Origin: an uncultured Campylobacter sp.
GTDB taxonomy: Bacteria > Campylobacterota > Campylobacteria > Campylobacterales > Campylobacteraceae
Assembly: GCF_937981295.1 (NCBI RefSeq)
Contig: NZ_CALJPC010000080.1
Span: 1 to 64,000, forward strand
Length of the DNA stretch: 64,000 bases
Direction of reading: 5' to 3'
The notes beneath the pieces were generated by a model. The model saw only the letters and a list, made by a program, of their open reading frames with translations, made no database searches and was not told the origin of the DNA. Positions 17,519 to 26,602 of this stretch are shown here, one piece after another; position 1 is the first letter of the stretch; every line of letters begins with the position of its first letter. Both the position numbers and the translations under genes were made by a program.

Positions 17519-18214
17519 ATGAGTCTATACGACAGACGAAATTACGCGGACGGCTATGAGCTATCGGACGCGTCACTGGAACAAGGACGAATCTCTCAGA
17601 CTATCAAACAAACCTACGCGCTTCTAACCGCTTCGATGATAGCTGCGGCAGCAGGGGCTTTTGTGGCGATGAGCTTTGGTGTGAGCTTGGCTATTCATCC
17701 ATTTTTATATCTAGTGCTTTTAATGGGGCTAATTTTTGGTATGCAAGCAGCTGTAAATCGCGGCGCTAATACGATTGCGCTAGTTTTGCTTTTTGCATTT
17801 ACCTTTATTACCGGTCTTACTCTAGGTAAATTGATCGCTATTTATATCGCAGCAGGCGCTGGAGACGTAGTAACGCATGCGTTTGTGGCTACAGCGATTA
17901 CTTTCGGTGCTCTTACCGTTTATGCGATGAATACAAAGACAAATTTCGACTCTTGGGGCAAGCCGCTATTGGTATCGCTTGTGGCTATTATCGTGTTAAG
18001 CCTTTTGAACTACTTCTTTTTCAAAAGTACCATGCTTGATATAGCGATTTCAGCTTTTTCGGCTTTAATCTTTTCGATGTATATCATCTACGATACTAAA
18101 AATATTATAAACGGCACCTACACTTCACCGATAATGGCTGCCGTAGATATGTATCTAAACATCTACAACCTCTTCCTTTCGCTGCTAAGAATTTTCGGCG
18201 CAAGCAGAGACTAA
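17519..18214 (+). CDS. Bax inhibitor-1/YccA family membrane protein
   Basis: 231-residue polytopic inner-membrane protein with about seven hydrophobic helices after a soluble N-terminus of about 30 residues (DASLEQGRISQTIKQTY). The final segment, MAAVDMYLNIYNLFLSLLRIFGASRD, is the typical BI-1 C-terminus with the conserved Asp pair. Bacterial members are pH-sensitive calcium-leak-like proteins or interact with FtsH; the role here is not known. RBS AGAAGGAG precedes ATG 17519. Monocistronic. Confidence 0.9.
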   Translation: MSLYDRRNYADGYELSDASLEQGRISQTIKQTYALLTASMIAAAAGAFVAMSFGVSLAIHPFLYLVLLMGLIFGMQAAVNRGANTIALVLLFAFTFITGLTLGKLIAIYIAAGAGDVVTHAFVATAITFGALTVYAMNTKTNFDSWGKPLLVSLVAIIVLSLLNYFFFKSTMLDIAISAFSALIFSMYIIYDTKNIINGTYTSPIMAAVDMYLNIYNLFLSLLRIFGASRD

Positions 18215-18221
18215 ATTTTAC

Positions 18222-18240
18222 GCACCGCTTCGTGCGGTGC
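18222..18240 (+). terminator. Hairpin after the BI-1 gene
   Basis: Perfect 7-nt GC-rich arms GCACCGC/GCGGTGC around TTCGT, 7 nt after the stop. It lacks a T-run, so it is a weak terminator candidate. Confidence 0.45.
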
Positions 18241-18271
18241 ACTCTTAACTTAAAATTTATAAATCTTTTAT

Positions 18272-18277
18272 TATAAT
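18272..18277 (+). promoter_or_regulatory. -10 element of secG
   Basis: TATAAT 32 nt before the GTG start of secG. Confidence 0.5.
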
Positions 18278-18309
18278 CGCAAATTCAATTTTTTCAAAAG
18301 GTTTTTATA

Positions 18310-18831
18310 GTGACTACGTTATTTTTGGTTTTACAAGTCGTCTTCGCCGTGATAATTACGATCTCCGTTCTGCTGCAAAAGAGCTCTTCTATTGGGCTTG
18401 GCGCATACAGCGGAAGCAACGAAAGCTTGTTCGGAGCGAAGGGTCCGGCGGGATTTTTAGCTAAATTTACCGCCGCGATGGGAATTTTATTTGTGATAAA
18501 TACACTCGTGCTTGCGTATTTCTATCAGCAAGATGCTAAATCTTCCGTAGTCGATCGCGTCAAGATCAAAGCGAATGCTACTAAATCCGTGCCAAACGCT
18601 GTCCCTGGCGTGCCATCCATCCCAGCTTCAGGCGCAAAGCCTAATTTCGCCCCGGCAAGCATCGAGGCAAATCCCGTAAATAGCAGCGAGGCAAATTCAA
18701 CAGCTCCGAAGATCGAAGCGCCCGCAGCTCCTACGACCGATACTGCCGCAGCTAGCGCACCTGCTCGGTCGCAAGCATCAAGTGATACCAATGCCAGCGC
18801 TGCTTCCGCAGATCAAAATACAACCAAATAA
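18310..18831 (+). CDS. secG: Preprotein translocase subunit SecG
   Basis: 173 residues starting at GTG 18310. The first about 75 residues match SecG: a helix (LFLVLQVVFAVIITISVLLQ), the loop KSSSIGLGAYSGSNESLFGAKGPAGFLAKFTA with the conserved Gly-rich segment, and a second helix ending YFYQQ. The remaining about 95 residues form an Ala/Ser/Pro/Asn-rich disordered tail, longer than in most bacteria but common in Campylobacterota. SecG stabilises SecYE and assists SecA-driven export. frr follows in the same direction. Confidence 0.92.
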   Translation: MTTLFLVLQVVFAVIITISVLLQKSSSIGLGAYSGSNESLFGAKGPAGFLAKFTAAMGILFVINTLVLAYFYQQDAKSSVVDRVKIKANATKSVPNAVPGVPSIPASGAKPNFAPASIEANPVNSSEANSTAPKIEAPAAPTTDTAAASAPARSQASSDTNASAASADQNTTK

Positions 18832-18847
18832 ACTCTAAATTTTAAAA

Positions 18848-18876
18848 TTTAAAAGCGCAAAACCCGCGCTTTTAAA
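18848..18876 (+). terminator. Terminator hairpin after secG
   Basis: TTTAAAAGCGC pairs perfectly with GCGCTTTTAAA around AAAACCC. A pyrimidine-rich stretch with seven T residues follows about 10 nt later. Confidence 0.55.
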
Positions 18877-18899
18877 TGCTATTCTTATTTTTTTAACGC

Positions 18900-18905
18900 T
18901 ATAAT
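18900..18905 (+). promoter_or_regulatory. -10 element of the frr-pyrE transcript
   Basis: CGCTATAATTTCG lies 27 nt upstream of the frr ATG, right after the secG terminator. Confidence 0.55.
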
Positions 18906-18932
18906 TTCGCAAATTTTATTTAAAGGATTTGA

Positions 18933-19490
18933 ATGCTAGAAGCTATCTACAAAGAGCAAAGAGCAAACGGCGATCGAGCTATCGAGGCTTTGAAAAAGGA
19001 CTTTACGACGCTACGCACCGGCAAGGTAGGCGTGGCGATCCTGGATCATATTTTCGTGGATTATTACGGCTCGCAGACTCCGCTAAATCAGGTCGCGACC
19101 GTCCTTTCGACCGATGCGGTAACGATTTCGATCACGCCGTGGGAAAAGCCGATGCTAAAGGCGATCGAAAGCGCGATCGCAGCGGCGAATATCGGCGTCA
19201 ATCCGACTAACGACGGCGAGAGCGTAAAGCTATTTTTCCCGCCGATGACGATCGAGCAACGCCAAGAAAACGCAAAAAAGGCCAAAGCGATGGGCGAAAA
19301 AGCAAAAATCGGCATTCGCAACGTCCGCAAAGACGCCAACGACGAGATCAAAAAGCTTGAAAAAGACAAAGCGATCTCCGAAGACGACGCCAAAAAAGGC
19401 TACGACGAGGTACAAAAGATCACCGACTCTTACTCAAGTAAAATCGACGACGCAGTTAAGGCCAAAGAAGCCGAGCTTTTGAAGGTCTGA
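18933..19490 (+). CDS. frr: Ribosome recycling factor
   Basis: 185 residues, the usual length. With EF-G it splits post-termination ribosomes. The family core is clear: LRTGKVGVAILDHIFVDYYGSQTPLNQVATV, then ITPWEKPMLKAIESAI, NPTNDGESVKLFFPPMT, and the charged helical C-terminus with EKDKAISEDDAKKGYDEVQKITD. RBS AAAGGA before ATG 18933. pyrE follows after 3 nt, so the two are co-transcribed. Confidence 0.97.
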   Translation: MLEAIYKEQRANGDRAIEALKKDFTTLRTGKVGVAILDHIFVDYYGSQTPLNQVATVLSTDAVTISITPWEKPMLKAIESAIAAANIGVNPTNDGESVKLFFPPMTIEQRQENAKKAKAMGEKAKIGIRNVRKDANDEIKKLEKDKAISEDDAKKGYDEVQKITDSYSSKIDDAVKAKEAELLKV

Positions 19491-19493
19491 GCT

Positions 19494-20105
19494 GTGAATA
19501 TAGAAAAAATCTATCGCGACTGCGGCGCATATCTGCGAGGGCATTTTCTGCTTTCAAGCGGCAACCACTCGGAATTTTATCTGCAAAGCGCCAAAGTACT
19601 TGAGGATCCGCGGCTCGCGGGACAGCTCGCAGACGAACTCGCCGCTATCATCGAAAAAGCGGGCGTGGAGTTTGACAGCGTCTGCTCGCCCGCGCTGGGT
19701 GGAATTTTAGCTGGCTACGAGCTAGCTCGCGCGGCGAAAAAGCGTTTCATCTTTACCGAGCGCGTAGATCGCGTAATGAGCCTGCGCCGCGGCTTTGAAG
19801 TGCGCAAGGGCGAAAGATTTATCGTCTGCGAAGACATCGTCACGACGGGTGGCTCGGCTCTTGAGAGCGCTAGGCTCATCGAAAACCTAGGCGGCGAGGT
19901 CGTGGGCTTTGCCGCGCTTGCCAATCGCGGATTTTGCAAGGTCGCAAATTTAGCGGGCAGCAGTGCAAAGGCTGGCGCCAAGCTGCCCGCAGATAAGCCG
20001 TTTTTTGCGCTAGGCAATTTCGAGTTTGAAATTTACGAGCCCGATACCTGCCCGCTTTGTGCTACTGGAAGCAAGGCGATCAAGCCGGGCAGTCGCGGAA
20101 ACTAG
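19494..20105 (+). CDS. pyrE: Orotate phosphoribosyltransferase
   Basis: 203 residues from GTG 19494. Makes orotidine 5'-phosphate from orotate and PRPP in pyrimidine synthesis. The PRPP loop FIVCEDIVTTGGSALES (about residues 106-122) is canonical. HFLLSSGNHSEFYLQSAKV near the N-terminus and CSPALGGILAGYELARAAKKRFIFTER complete the signature. CPLC near the C-terminus is a feature of the long epsilonproteobacterial form. Co-transcribed with frr. Confidence 0.96.
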   Translation: MNIEKIYRDCGAYLRGHFLLSSGNHSEFYLQSAKVLEDPRLAGQLADELAAIIEKAGVEFDSVCSPALGGILAGYELARAAKKRFIFTERVDRVMSLRRGFEVRKGERFIVCEDIVTTGGSALESARLIENLGGEVVGFAALANRGFCKVANLAGSSAKAGAKLPADKPFFALGNFEFEIYEPDTCPLCATGSKAIKPGSRGN

Positions 20106-20200
20106 GCGCCGATTGCCGCTAGCAAACTGCAACGAGATTAAATTTTATCCTTCGGCTTTAGCGCGACGGAATTTTAAAATTTAATCCAAAACGGATCAAA

Positions 20201-20626
20201 ATGGCAAAGCAAAAAGCTAAAATTTCACCGATTTTTCTGCGCGTAAAGGCCTTCATCGTTGATCTTTTCATCATCGCGATGCCCCTATTCTACGGCGTTA
20301 CCTATCTCATCTTGGGCTCAAAGGAAGCTCTGTGGCGTAACCAAGCCGCGATCGCGCTTATCTGGCTCGCGTACGGCGCTATTTGTGCGGTATTTTACGC
20401 CCGCAGCGCTCAGACGCCGGGCTATAAGCTCGCGGGGCTTTATCTCATCGATGTTCGCAGTGGGCGCAAAGTAAGCTTTTTTAAGGCGCTAGCTCGCTTT
20501 GCGTGCTTCGTATTTGCAGGCTTTAGCGTCATCGGGCTTTTGATCTGCTTCTTTCGTAAAGATAGATTAAATTTACACGACCTGCTAAGCGGGGCTGCGC
20601 CAGTCGTGCGAAAGGACGCGCAGTGA
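20201..20626 (+). CDS. RDD family membrane protein
   Basis: 141 residues with the RDD pattern: an Arg in FLRVKAFIVDLFIIAMP (first helix, Asp in the RxxAxxxD motif), two more helices, then GYKLAGLYLIDVRSGRKVSFFKALAR and RKDRLNLHDLLSGAAPVV, which holds the second Asp. RDD proteins are small inner-membrane proteins, some linked to Na+/H+ exchange; function here is unknown. The last codon overlaps the GTG start of rnhB (GTGA). Confidence 0.85.
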   Translation: MAKQKAKISPIFLRVKAFIVDLFIIAMPLFYGVTYLILGSKEALWRNQAAIALIWLAYGAICAVFYARSAQTPGYKLAGLYLIDVRSGRKVSFFKALARFACFVFAGFSVIGLLICFFRKDRLNLHDLLSGAAPVVRKDAQ

Positions 20627-21186
20627 GCGGGCAAATTTGCGGCATTGACGAGGCGGGGCGCGGCTGCCTTGCGGGGCCGCTTTGCGTCGCGGGCTGCGTG
20701 CTGCAGCGCGAAATCGCAGGACTTGCCGATAGCAAAAAGCTAAGCGAAAAGCGCCGCGAGGAACTCTACACTCAGATCATCGAAAACTCGCGCTACAAAA
20801 TCGTCGAAATTTCAAGCGCACAGGTCGATGAGATCGGACTCAGCGCATGTCTAAGATTGGCGCTTGAGCAGATTCTCGCGTATTTTATGGGTTTTAGCGG
20901 GCAGATCATCTACGATGGCAACGCAACCTTCGGCGTACGCGGGCTTCAGACGCTCGTAAAGGCCGACGCGCAAATCGCCGAAGTAAGCGCAGCGAGCATC
21001 CTCGCCAAGGTCACGCGCGACCGCACGATGTATGAGCTCGCGCAGCGCTACCCGCAATACGGCTTCGCGCAAAACAAAGGTTACGGCTCGCGCACGCACA
21101 TCGCGGCGATCGAACGCTACGGGCTCACGCCTTTTCACCGCGCAAGCTACAAGATCAAATCGCTGCAACCCTCGCTGTTTGATTAA
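20623..21186 (+). CDS. rnhB: Ribonuclease HII
   Basis: 187 residues from GTG 20623. Cleaves the RNA strand of RNA-DNA hybrids and excises single ribonucleotides from DNA. The first catalytic pair lies in GIDEAGRGCLAGPL (Asp6, Glu7 approx.), later acidic residues in IYDGNATF and VKADAQIAEVSAASILAKVTRDR. The C-terminal GYGSRTHIAAIERYGLTPFHRASY is canonical. Translationally coupled to the RDD gene. Confidence 0.95.
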   Translation: MSGQICGIDEAGRGCLAGPLCVAGCVLQREIAGLADSKKLSEKRREELYTQIIENSRYKIVEISSAQVDEIGLSACLRLALEQILAYFMGFSGQIIYDGNATFGVRGLQTLVKADAQIAEVSAASILAKVTRDRTMYELAQRYPQYGFAQNKGYGSRTHIAAIERYGLTPFHRASYKIKSLQPSLFD

Positions 21187-21766
21187 CGCAGCAGCAAGCT
21201 TGTTTGATCAGCGAGGGAAAACCGCCGATTTCGGTTGATATTTTGGACGGTACAAAACTAATATCCAAAGACGAAGTGCGCTGATTTCGACTAATACTCC
21301 GTCGGAAAACGGCGCCGAAACTCATACTCGAAGGCACAAACTTCCAATTTTGGTTAATACGGCGAGTCGCTAGTTTCGGCGGGCGGAATCCGCTTTTTGG
21401 CTAGCTCGTCAGAATTTTAACCGCACCTCCCGCCCTGCGCGGCTAAAGCCTACTCTTACACCGCTATTTGAAATTTTCACCGCACTTTCGTATCTCACAA
21501 GAGCCCGTACAAGGTCGAAATTTTATCTAAAACCGCAAGCTCGGCTCGCTAGCTTATCCGCGCCCGAATAAATTTTAAAATTCCGCGCAGCGAAAATTTA
21601 GCCCGTACGCCGCAATAAAGCTAAAATTTAAATTTAGCCTTGACGACGAGAAGGCATTGCGCTTTAAATTTAAAACCGCGCGTAAAATTTTGAATGAAAT
21701 TTTGATATAAAATAGACGGCTAAATTTTAAAATTTCATAAAATTTAGCCGCGAGTAAAAAGTGTTT
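21187..21766. repeat. Intergenic region with degenerate 56-63-bp repeats
   Basis: No gene seen. Three related 16-mers occur at 21225 (CCGATTTCGGTTGATA), 21281 (CTGATTTCGACTAATA) and 21344 (CCAATTTTGGTTAATA), suggesting an old tandem duplication. The right part is AAATTTTA-type intergenic sequence. Confidence 0.5.
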
Positions 21767-22519
21767 TTATCTTTCGTAGAAGCCCGTAAGAATCTTTTTT
21801 GAGCTTATTCTATTATTAGAATCTTCTTTGCCGTCTTGGGTAAATTTAAATTTATCGGACAGACTTACGCTCTTGTCGGCATTTACCACAAAATTTAGTT
21901 CAATCGTGGAGGATGATAGCTTTGCCGCTTTTCCTAGCTGCGCTTTTTCTTGTTCGGGTGTTAGCTGAGATAAATAAACGGCTTCTTTCAAAAACATCAT
22001 AATCTCACCCATAGAATTTGTTTCGTTAATTCTAGAATCGCCGGGCTTTAATATTTCATCTTTTAGCTTATCGTCACAATCAACTAGCATTTTTTGATCG
22101 TCATAAGCTATTTTCCCTTTAGTCTTGATCGTTTCTTGAAATTTCGCATCGTTTATTTTGCAATGCTCGTTCGCTATCTTAAGCAGATCTTGCTTATCAT
22201 AAGTCTTTCCTCCATAAAAGATCATAGCGCTATCTAAAATACGGCTCAACATATCTTGCTCGCGCTTTTTATTTGATTCTATAATATTTGCCAGTACTTT
22301 CTCCATATCCAAGTCGCAAACCATTTTGACTGTCTTTAATCCGCCGTTTTCCTCTCTGCTCCACGTGATATTTTTACACATTTTCGAGCCCTCGATTGCC
22401 GTGCCGATACTCATAGACTTGAAATCAGGCAAAGTGTAGTTTTTCACGAGCTCTACTTCGTCTGCGCCGCATCCCGTAAAAATTAACGTCGCAAGCGCGA
22501 CACCTAGTGCATATCTCAT
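21767..22519 (-). CDS. Putative lipoprotein with phase-variable upstream tract
   Basis: 250 residues from ATG 22519 (an upstream GTG at 22525 is too close to the ribosome binding site AAAGGAG). The signal peptide ends in the lipobox IFTGC, so it should be a lipoprotein of the cell envelope. The mature part is charged and Cys-poor (C near KMCKNITW, MVCDLD, EHCKI, VDCDD), with no family I recognise. An 11-nt G tract (coding strand) lies 38-48 nt upstream of the ATG, where slippage could change promoter spacing. Lower GC than its neighbours hints at acquisition by transfer. Confidence 0.65.
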   Translation of the reverse strand: MRYALGVALATLIFTGCGADEVELVKNYTLPDFKSMSIGTAIEGSKMCKNITWSREENGGLKTVKMVCDLDMEKVLANIIESNKKREQDMLSRILDSAMIFYGGKTYDKQDLLKIANEHCKINDAKFQETIKTKGKIAYDDQKMLVDCDDKLKDEILKPGDSRINETNSMGEIMMFLKEAVYLSQLTPEQEKAQLGKAAKLSSSTIELNFVVNADKSVSLSDKFKFTQDGKEDSNNRISSKKILTGFYER

Positions 22520-22556
22520 CTTCACTCCTTTGAAATAAATTCTGAAAATAATGCTA

Positions 22557-22567
22557 CCCCCCCCCCC
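22557..22567 (-). repeat. Poly-G(11) tract (poly-C on the plus strand)
   Basis: Eleven consecutive C on the plus strand, G on the coding strand of the lipoprotein gene. G tracts of this length are the standard contingency-locus element of Campylobacter. It lies in the 5' non-coding region: no upstream ATG would be put in frame by adding or removing a G, so transcriptional rather than translational switching is expected. Confidence 0.8.
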
Positions 22568-22845
22568 TGCTTAAAAACGGGTAAATTTAGAGCTTAAATT
22601 TTAAAATTTCGCCGCAAAAATTTCGCTCTCTCAATCCACTAAATTCCATGCGCCGCAATTCTGCCGCGCATGCGGCGCTTTACGCCTTTTAGCGAAATAA
22701 TCTTGCGGTAAAATTACAAGATAAACCGTCCGCATCGCATCGCCGAAATTCCACGCGCTGTTTCGCGCGCGAAGGCGGTAAAATTTAGAAATTTTAACCA
22801 AACTTTCGCTATCATCACGGCTTAAATTTCACCCAAAGGAAACCG
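22568..22845. other. Intergenic region between the lipoprotein and terC
   Basis: No gene recognised; GC-rich words alternate with AAATTTTA motifs. Promoters for both flanking genes probably lie here. Confidence 0.4.
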
Positions 22846-23565
22846 ATGTTTGAATGGATCGCCTCACCCGAGGCATGGATCAGCCTGGCGACGCTCACGG
22901 GGCTTGAGATCGTGCTTGGCATCGACAATATCATCTTTATCGCGATTTTGTGCGGCCGCCTGCCCGAGGCGCAGCGCGGGCGCGCCCGTATAATCGGCCT
23001 TGCGCTTGCGATGATCACGCGCATACTCCTGCTTCTTAGCCTAAGCTGGATCATGGGGCTAACCAAGCCGCTATTTAGCGTGCTTGCGCGCGATTTTAGC
23101 GGGCGCGATCTCGTGCTGATCGGCGGCGGATTGTTTCTACTCGTCAAATCCACGCTCGAGATCCACTCCAGCGCCACCGGCGAGGCACACGAGCATAGTG
23201 CTAGCGGCGGCAAGGCGAGCTTCGGCGGCACTCTCGTGCAGATCGCCGTTTTGGACATCATCTTTTCGCTCGACAGCGTCATCACCGCCGTGGGCATGGC
23301 GCAGCACCTGCCCGTGATGATCCTCGCAGTCATCATCGCCGTGGGCGTGATGATGCTCGCTAGCGGCGCGATCGCGCGCTTTGTGGACGCAAACCCGACG
23401 ATCAAAATTTTAGCGCTTGCCTTTTTGATTTTGGTGGGCGTCTCACTGATCGCCGATGGACTGGGCTTTCACATACCTAAAGGCTACATCTACTTCTCGA
23501 TGGCGTTTTCGCTGCTGGTGGAGCTCATCAATATCCAGATCCGCAAAAAATCCGCCGCGAAATAG
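22846..23565 (+). CDS. TerC family integral membrane protein
   Basis: 239 residues and about seven hydrophobic helices. The TerC signature is present twice: GLEIVLGIDNIIFIAIL (residues 18-34) and AVLDIIFSLDSVITAVGMAQH (about 131-151), each with the membrane-embedded acidic residues thought to bind metal. TerC/Alx proteins export Mn2+ or support metalation of exported proteins and tellurite resistance. A short Ala/His/Ser-rich loop (EIHSSATGEAHEHSASGGK) sits mid-protein. RBS AAAGGAAA. Confidence 0.9.
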   Translation: MFEWIASPEAWISLATLTGLEIVLGIDNIIFIAILCGRLPEAQRGRARIIGLALAMITRILLLLSLSWIMGLTKPLFSVLARDFSGRDLVLIGGGLFLLVKSTLEIHSSATGEAHEHSASGGKASFGGTLVQIAVLDIIFSLDSVITAVGMAQHLPVMILAVIIAVGVMMLASGAIARFVDANPTIKILALAFLILVGVSLIADGLGFHIPKGYIYFSMAFSLLVELINIQIRKKSAAK

Positions 23566-23599
23566 AGGGGCGAAATTTTGCAGGATCTGAAAGGCGCGA

Positions 23600-25051
23600 A
23601 TGGGGTTTGCTAAATTTCTTTCGCCGCGACGTATCAAGCTTGCTCGCGGCACGGCTAGAGATTTGAAGCTTGAGCCCGCGGCTGCAGGCACGGCTAAATT
23701 TAGCTTTACGCTTGAGGGCTTGCACTTTGCGGAAAATTTGGACTTAAAGCGTGACGGACTTTATCTGCCGATACGCGAGGGCGACGAGCTAGCGGTGATA
23801 TACGAGGCTTCAAGCTCAAATTCCGGCGGAGAGGCTTTGAGGGGCTTAAATTCCGATCGCGAGGCTTTAAGCGGCGCCGATTTAAGCGGCGAAAATTCCG
23901 CGCCGCGTCCTAGCCGCGAAACTCCAAACAGCAAAAATTCCACCGCCGCAAATTCAAACCGCGACGCATATAGCGATAGGGCGGCAAGTGCGCGCCAAAA
24001 TTCTGCAGTATCTGATTTATCGGACAAAGATCGCAGCGGCATAAACTCCGCCGTTTTGGGTTTGATCCGTAAAGACTTTAGCGGTCCTCTCTCCTTAAAT
24101 TCTACCCGCGAGGGGCACAGCGCTTCGGCAAGCTCCGCCTTCTCTCCGCTAGATTTCGTTAATCTAAGCCTGGGCGCGCAGCGCTGGAGGGACGCCGGCA
24201 GCACGGCACTCGCCGCGATATTCGCAGCCTTCGGCGTAGCGCTAGCCGCGATGAGCATCTACTGCATAATTTTTATCTTTGATGCAAGGGCTCCTGCGGG
24301 ACTGCTAGCCCTGCTCATCCTCGCACCTTTTGCGTATTGCAGCTTCAAGTTTATGCGAAGAGACTGGCGCGCCGCGAAGTTCGGACGCATATTTGCGGCT
24401 CTCGCGCACTCCAAAGAGCCCAAGCGAAGCGGCGAAGCGGAGGGCTATGCTAGCGGCGTGCGCGTACTGCAAAGCGGCGACGTTTATTATTATGGCTTCG
24501 CGCTGGACGGGCTGTATTTATCGGGCGATAGCAAACGGCGTATCGTCTCCAGCGCGCTACGCGCAGATCAAAATTTAGCGGAGCTTGCGGACGGCGAGAA
24601 TTGCACGAAATTTAAAAATTTAGACGCAGAAAATTCCGCAAATTCTACGAGTATTAAGAATTTTGCGAAATCAGCGAATTCCACAAGCTCTGTAAATTCT
24701 ACTAACGCAGCAAATTCTATAAACTCCGTCCACTCTGCCGAAGTCGCGGTATCCGTCAAGGCAAAGGACGCCTCGCAGAGCTTCGAGCTGCAAAACGGCG
24801 ATATTCTCCGCGCTCGCTACAAAGACTACCGCGTAAGCGGACTATGGAATCAAAGCCGCGGCATGGAGCTCGGCGATACGCGCAGCGGACTTCGGCGCGT
24901 GATAGATTTTATCGCGAGCGTGGCGCTACAAATAGGTCTGCGTTTAGGCGGCGCGCTCGTGCTGACGCAGCTCGGCGATCACATCGGCGGCTCCTTCGGC
25001 AACGCCCTAAGCTTCATCGGATTTTTGCTGCTGCTTAGCCTTATGCTTTGA
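23600..25051 (+). CDS. Unrecognised membrane protein with two Ser/Asn/Ala-rich insertions
   Basis: 483 residues, family not recognised. It begins with a basic, probably cytoplasmic domain (residues 1-75). A Ser/Asn/Arg-rich stretch follows (about 72-175, with ENSAPRPS, NSKNSTAANS), then two adjacent membrane helices (about 200-255, AALAAIFAAFGVALAAMSIYCIIFIF and LLALLILAPFAYCSF). After a soluble part comes a second Asn/Ser stretch (about 335-380, NSTSIKNFAKSANSTSSVNST) and one or two C-terminal helices. The layout resembles DUF3592-like membrane proteins with added low-complexity segments; I am unsure. It follows terC by 34 nt. Confidence 0.55.
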   Translation: MGFAKFLSPRRIKLARGTARDLKLEPAAAGTAKFSFTLEGLHFAENLDLKRDGLYLPIREGDELAVIYEASSSNSGGEALRGLNSDREALSGADLSGENSAPRPSRETPNSKNSTAANSNRDAYSDRAASARQNSAVSDLSDKDRSGINSAVLGLIRKDFSGPLSLNSTREGHSASASSAFSPLDFVNLSLGAQRWRDAGSTALAAIFAAFGVALAAMSIYCIIFIFDARAPAGLLALLILAPFAYCSFKFMRRDWRAAKFGRIFAALAHSKEPKRSGEAEGYASGVRVLQSGDVYYYGFALDGLYLSGDSKRRIVSSALRADQNLAELADGENCTKFKNLDAENSANSTSIKNFAKSANSTSSVNSTNAANSINSVHSAEVAVSVKAKDASQSFELQNGDILRARYKDYRVSGLWNQSRGMELGDTRSGLRRVIDFIASVALQIGLRLGGALVLTQLGDHIGGSFGNALSFIGFLLLLSLML

Positions 25052-25203
25052 AAGGCGAATTTCAAGCGATAACCTCGCGGAATTTTGCAACTTCAAGGAA
25101 TTTCAAATTTCGGAATTTCGCAGAATTCTGCAGCGAGCGGATTCGGGTTTTAAATTGAGGGCGCAAATTCTAAATCCAAATCTCGCGCGGCGCAAATTTG
25201 CGC

Positions 25204-25209
25204 TATAAT
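25204..25209 (+). promoter_or_regulatory. -10 element of the following secreted protein gene
   Basis: GCGCTATAATCTAGCG lies 32 nt upstream of the TTG start at 25242. Confidence 0.5.
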
Positions 25210-25241
25210 CTAGCGAAAATCAAAGATTTAAAGGATGCGAC

Positions 25242-26243
25242 TTGAAAATTTTAATCTCGTTTTTGTGCTTATTAAGCTTCATGTTCGCCGAGGCAGCGCC
25301 CGCTTTGGCAGAAGGTGCAAACAGCGCTCAAAAGGATCAAAACCTAGAAATTTTAACGGCAAATTTAGACGCGGCGCTGAAAGAAATCGATGAAGCCAGG
25401 CATCGCCCCGATGGTACGCCTTGCGAGAGCATCGTTAGGTTAAGGGCTGCGTTTATGGAGTTTTTGCAAAGCGCGGGCGAGAGAGCGCCTCAAATTTTAA
25501 AATCCTTGAGGTTCGCCCCGAATATGGCGATCTCGCAGGACGGCAAGTTTCGGGCATATTCGGTAGATATCAGCACCGGCGGCACGATGGGCGCGAGCTA
25601 CGTAGCGTATCAATACGCAAGCGGCGGGCAAAATTTCATTATGGATTTTGCAGACAAAGGTGCGCAGCAGATGCAAGAATGCGTTCTTGGCGGCAGGCGG
25701 GATTGCGCCTGCGACGATTGGGCAGTCGGTACCGCATGGGGCGGCGATCGAGTGATAAAAGTTTTTAAAGTTAAAGAAAATCTATATCTTATTTACGGAG
25801 CATCAAAGGGCTCTACTAAGCTCACAAACGACGAATTTTGGGCGGTAGAAGCAAGCGAAGCGGGTATAAACCTAGCGAATATATTCCACTACGTCCGTTC
25901 ATGCGGCGGAGATTGCGACTGCTCTAAAAGGAGCTCTTTGGTGCCGCCGCCGCACGACTCCGCTCGATTCGGCATAGAATATGATTTTTTTTCATATTTA
26001 GACGGCAGTGACGAGATAAAGAATAAATACGCTAAAAGGACGTTTTTGACCTTTGAAAACGGCACGTTGGGCGCTCTTAAGGTAAAATATAGCGATAAAT
26101 ACCCGGACGGCGAGCTTGTCGATGAATATCAATACTTTAAATTTGACGGCGAAAAATTTACGATAGAGAGTAAAATAATTCATTGCGAGCCCGGTAAAAT
26201 TATAGAGGAGTTAGTCGCGCCCTCTAGCGCGCAGGGGCTTTGA
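25242..26243 (+). CDS. Secreted hypothetical protein with Cys pairs
   Basis: 333 residues from a TTG start (RBS AAAGGAT 6 nt upstream). The signal peptide (residues 1-24, FMFAEAAPALA) points to the periplasm. A helical region (about 30-90) is followed by a mixed domain with two Cys groups, C151-x7-C-A-C and SCGGDCDCSK (about 224-233), that may form disulfides or bind metal. The C-terminal part is beta-rich. I do not recognise the family. It stands alone. Confidence 0.6.
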   Translation: MKILISFLCLLSFMFAEAAPALAEGANSAQKDQNLEILTANLDAALKEIDEARHRPDGTPCESIVRLRAAFMEFLQSAGERAPQILKSLRFAPNMAISQDGKFRAYSVDISTGGTMGASYVAYQYASGGQNFIMDFADKGAQQMQECVLGGRRDCACDDWAVGTAWGGDRVIKVFKVKENLYLIYGASKGSTKLTNDEFWAVEASEAGINLANIFHYVRSCGGDCDCSKRSSLVPPPHDSARFGIEYDFFSYLDGSDEIKNKYAKRTFLTFENGTLGALKVKYSDKYPDGELVDEYQYFKFDGEKFTIESKIIHCEPGKIIEELVAPSSAQGL

Positions 26244-26602
26244 TGGGTACCGTGATGCTTGGCGGGTGCGCTAAATTTTAAGGCGCGACAAAATTTCAAA
26301 TTTTAGGTGCGTAAGATTTCGGCCGCGGAATTTTAAAATTCTAAATTTTAAAGCGTAGAATTTCAAGATGCGGATTTTAATTTCAGAATTTTAAATTTTG
26401 CAGTGCAGAATTCCTCGGCATGGATTAAAATTTTAAATTTCAAAGCGTGCGGGATTTCAAGGCGCGTGAAATTCCAAAGCACGAAATCAAAAAGCGGAAT
26501 TTTAAAATTTCAAATTTTACGGCGCGTGAGGTCGCAGCACGGAGCGTGAAGCTATAGTGCGCGAGGCTGTGACACGCAAAGCCACGGCGAGCCGCCCGTC
26601 CG
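26244..26602. repeat. Gene-free repeat field
   Basis: Degenerate units of about 25-40 nt recur throughout, built on GCGGAATTTTAAAATT, GATTTCAAGGCGCGTG and AATTTCAAAGCGTG. No ORF or RNA gene is apparent. Confidence 0.6.
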
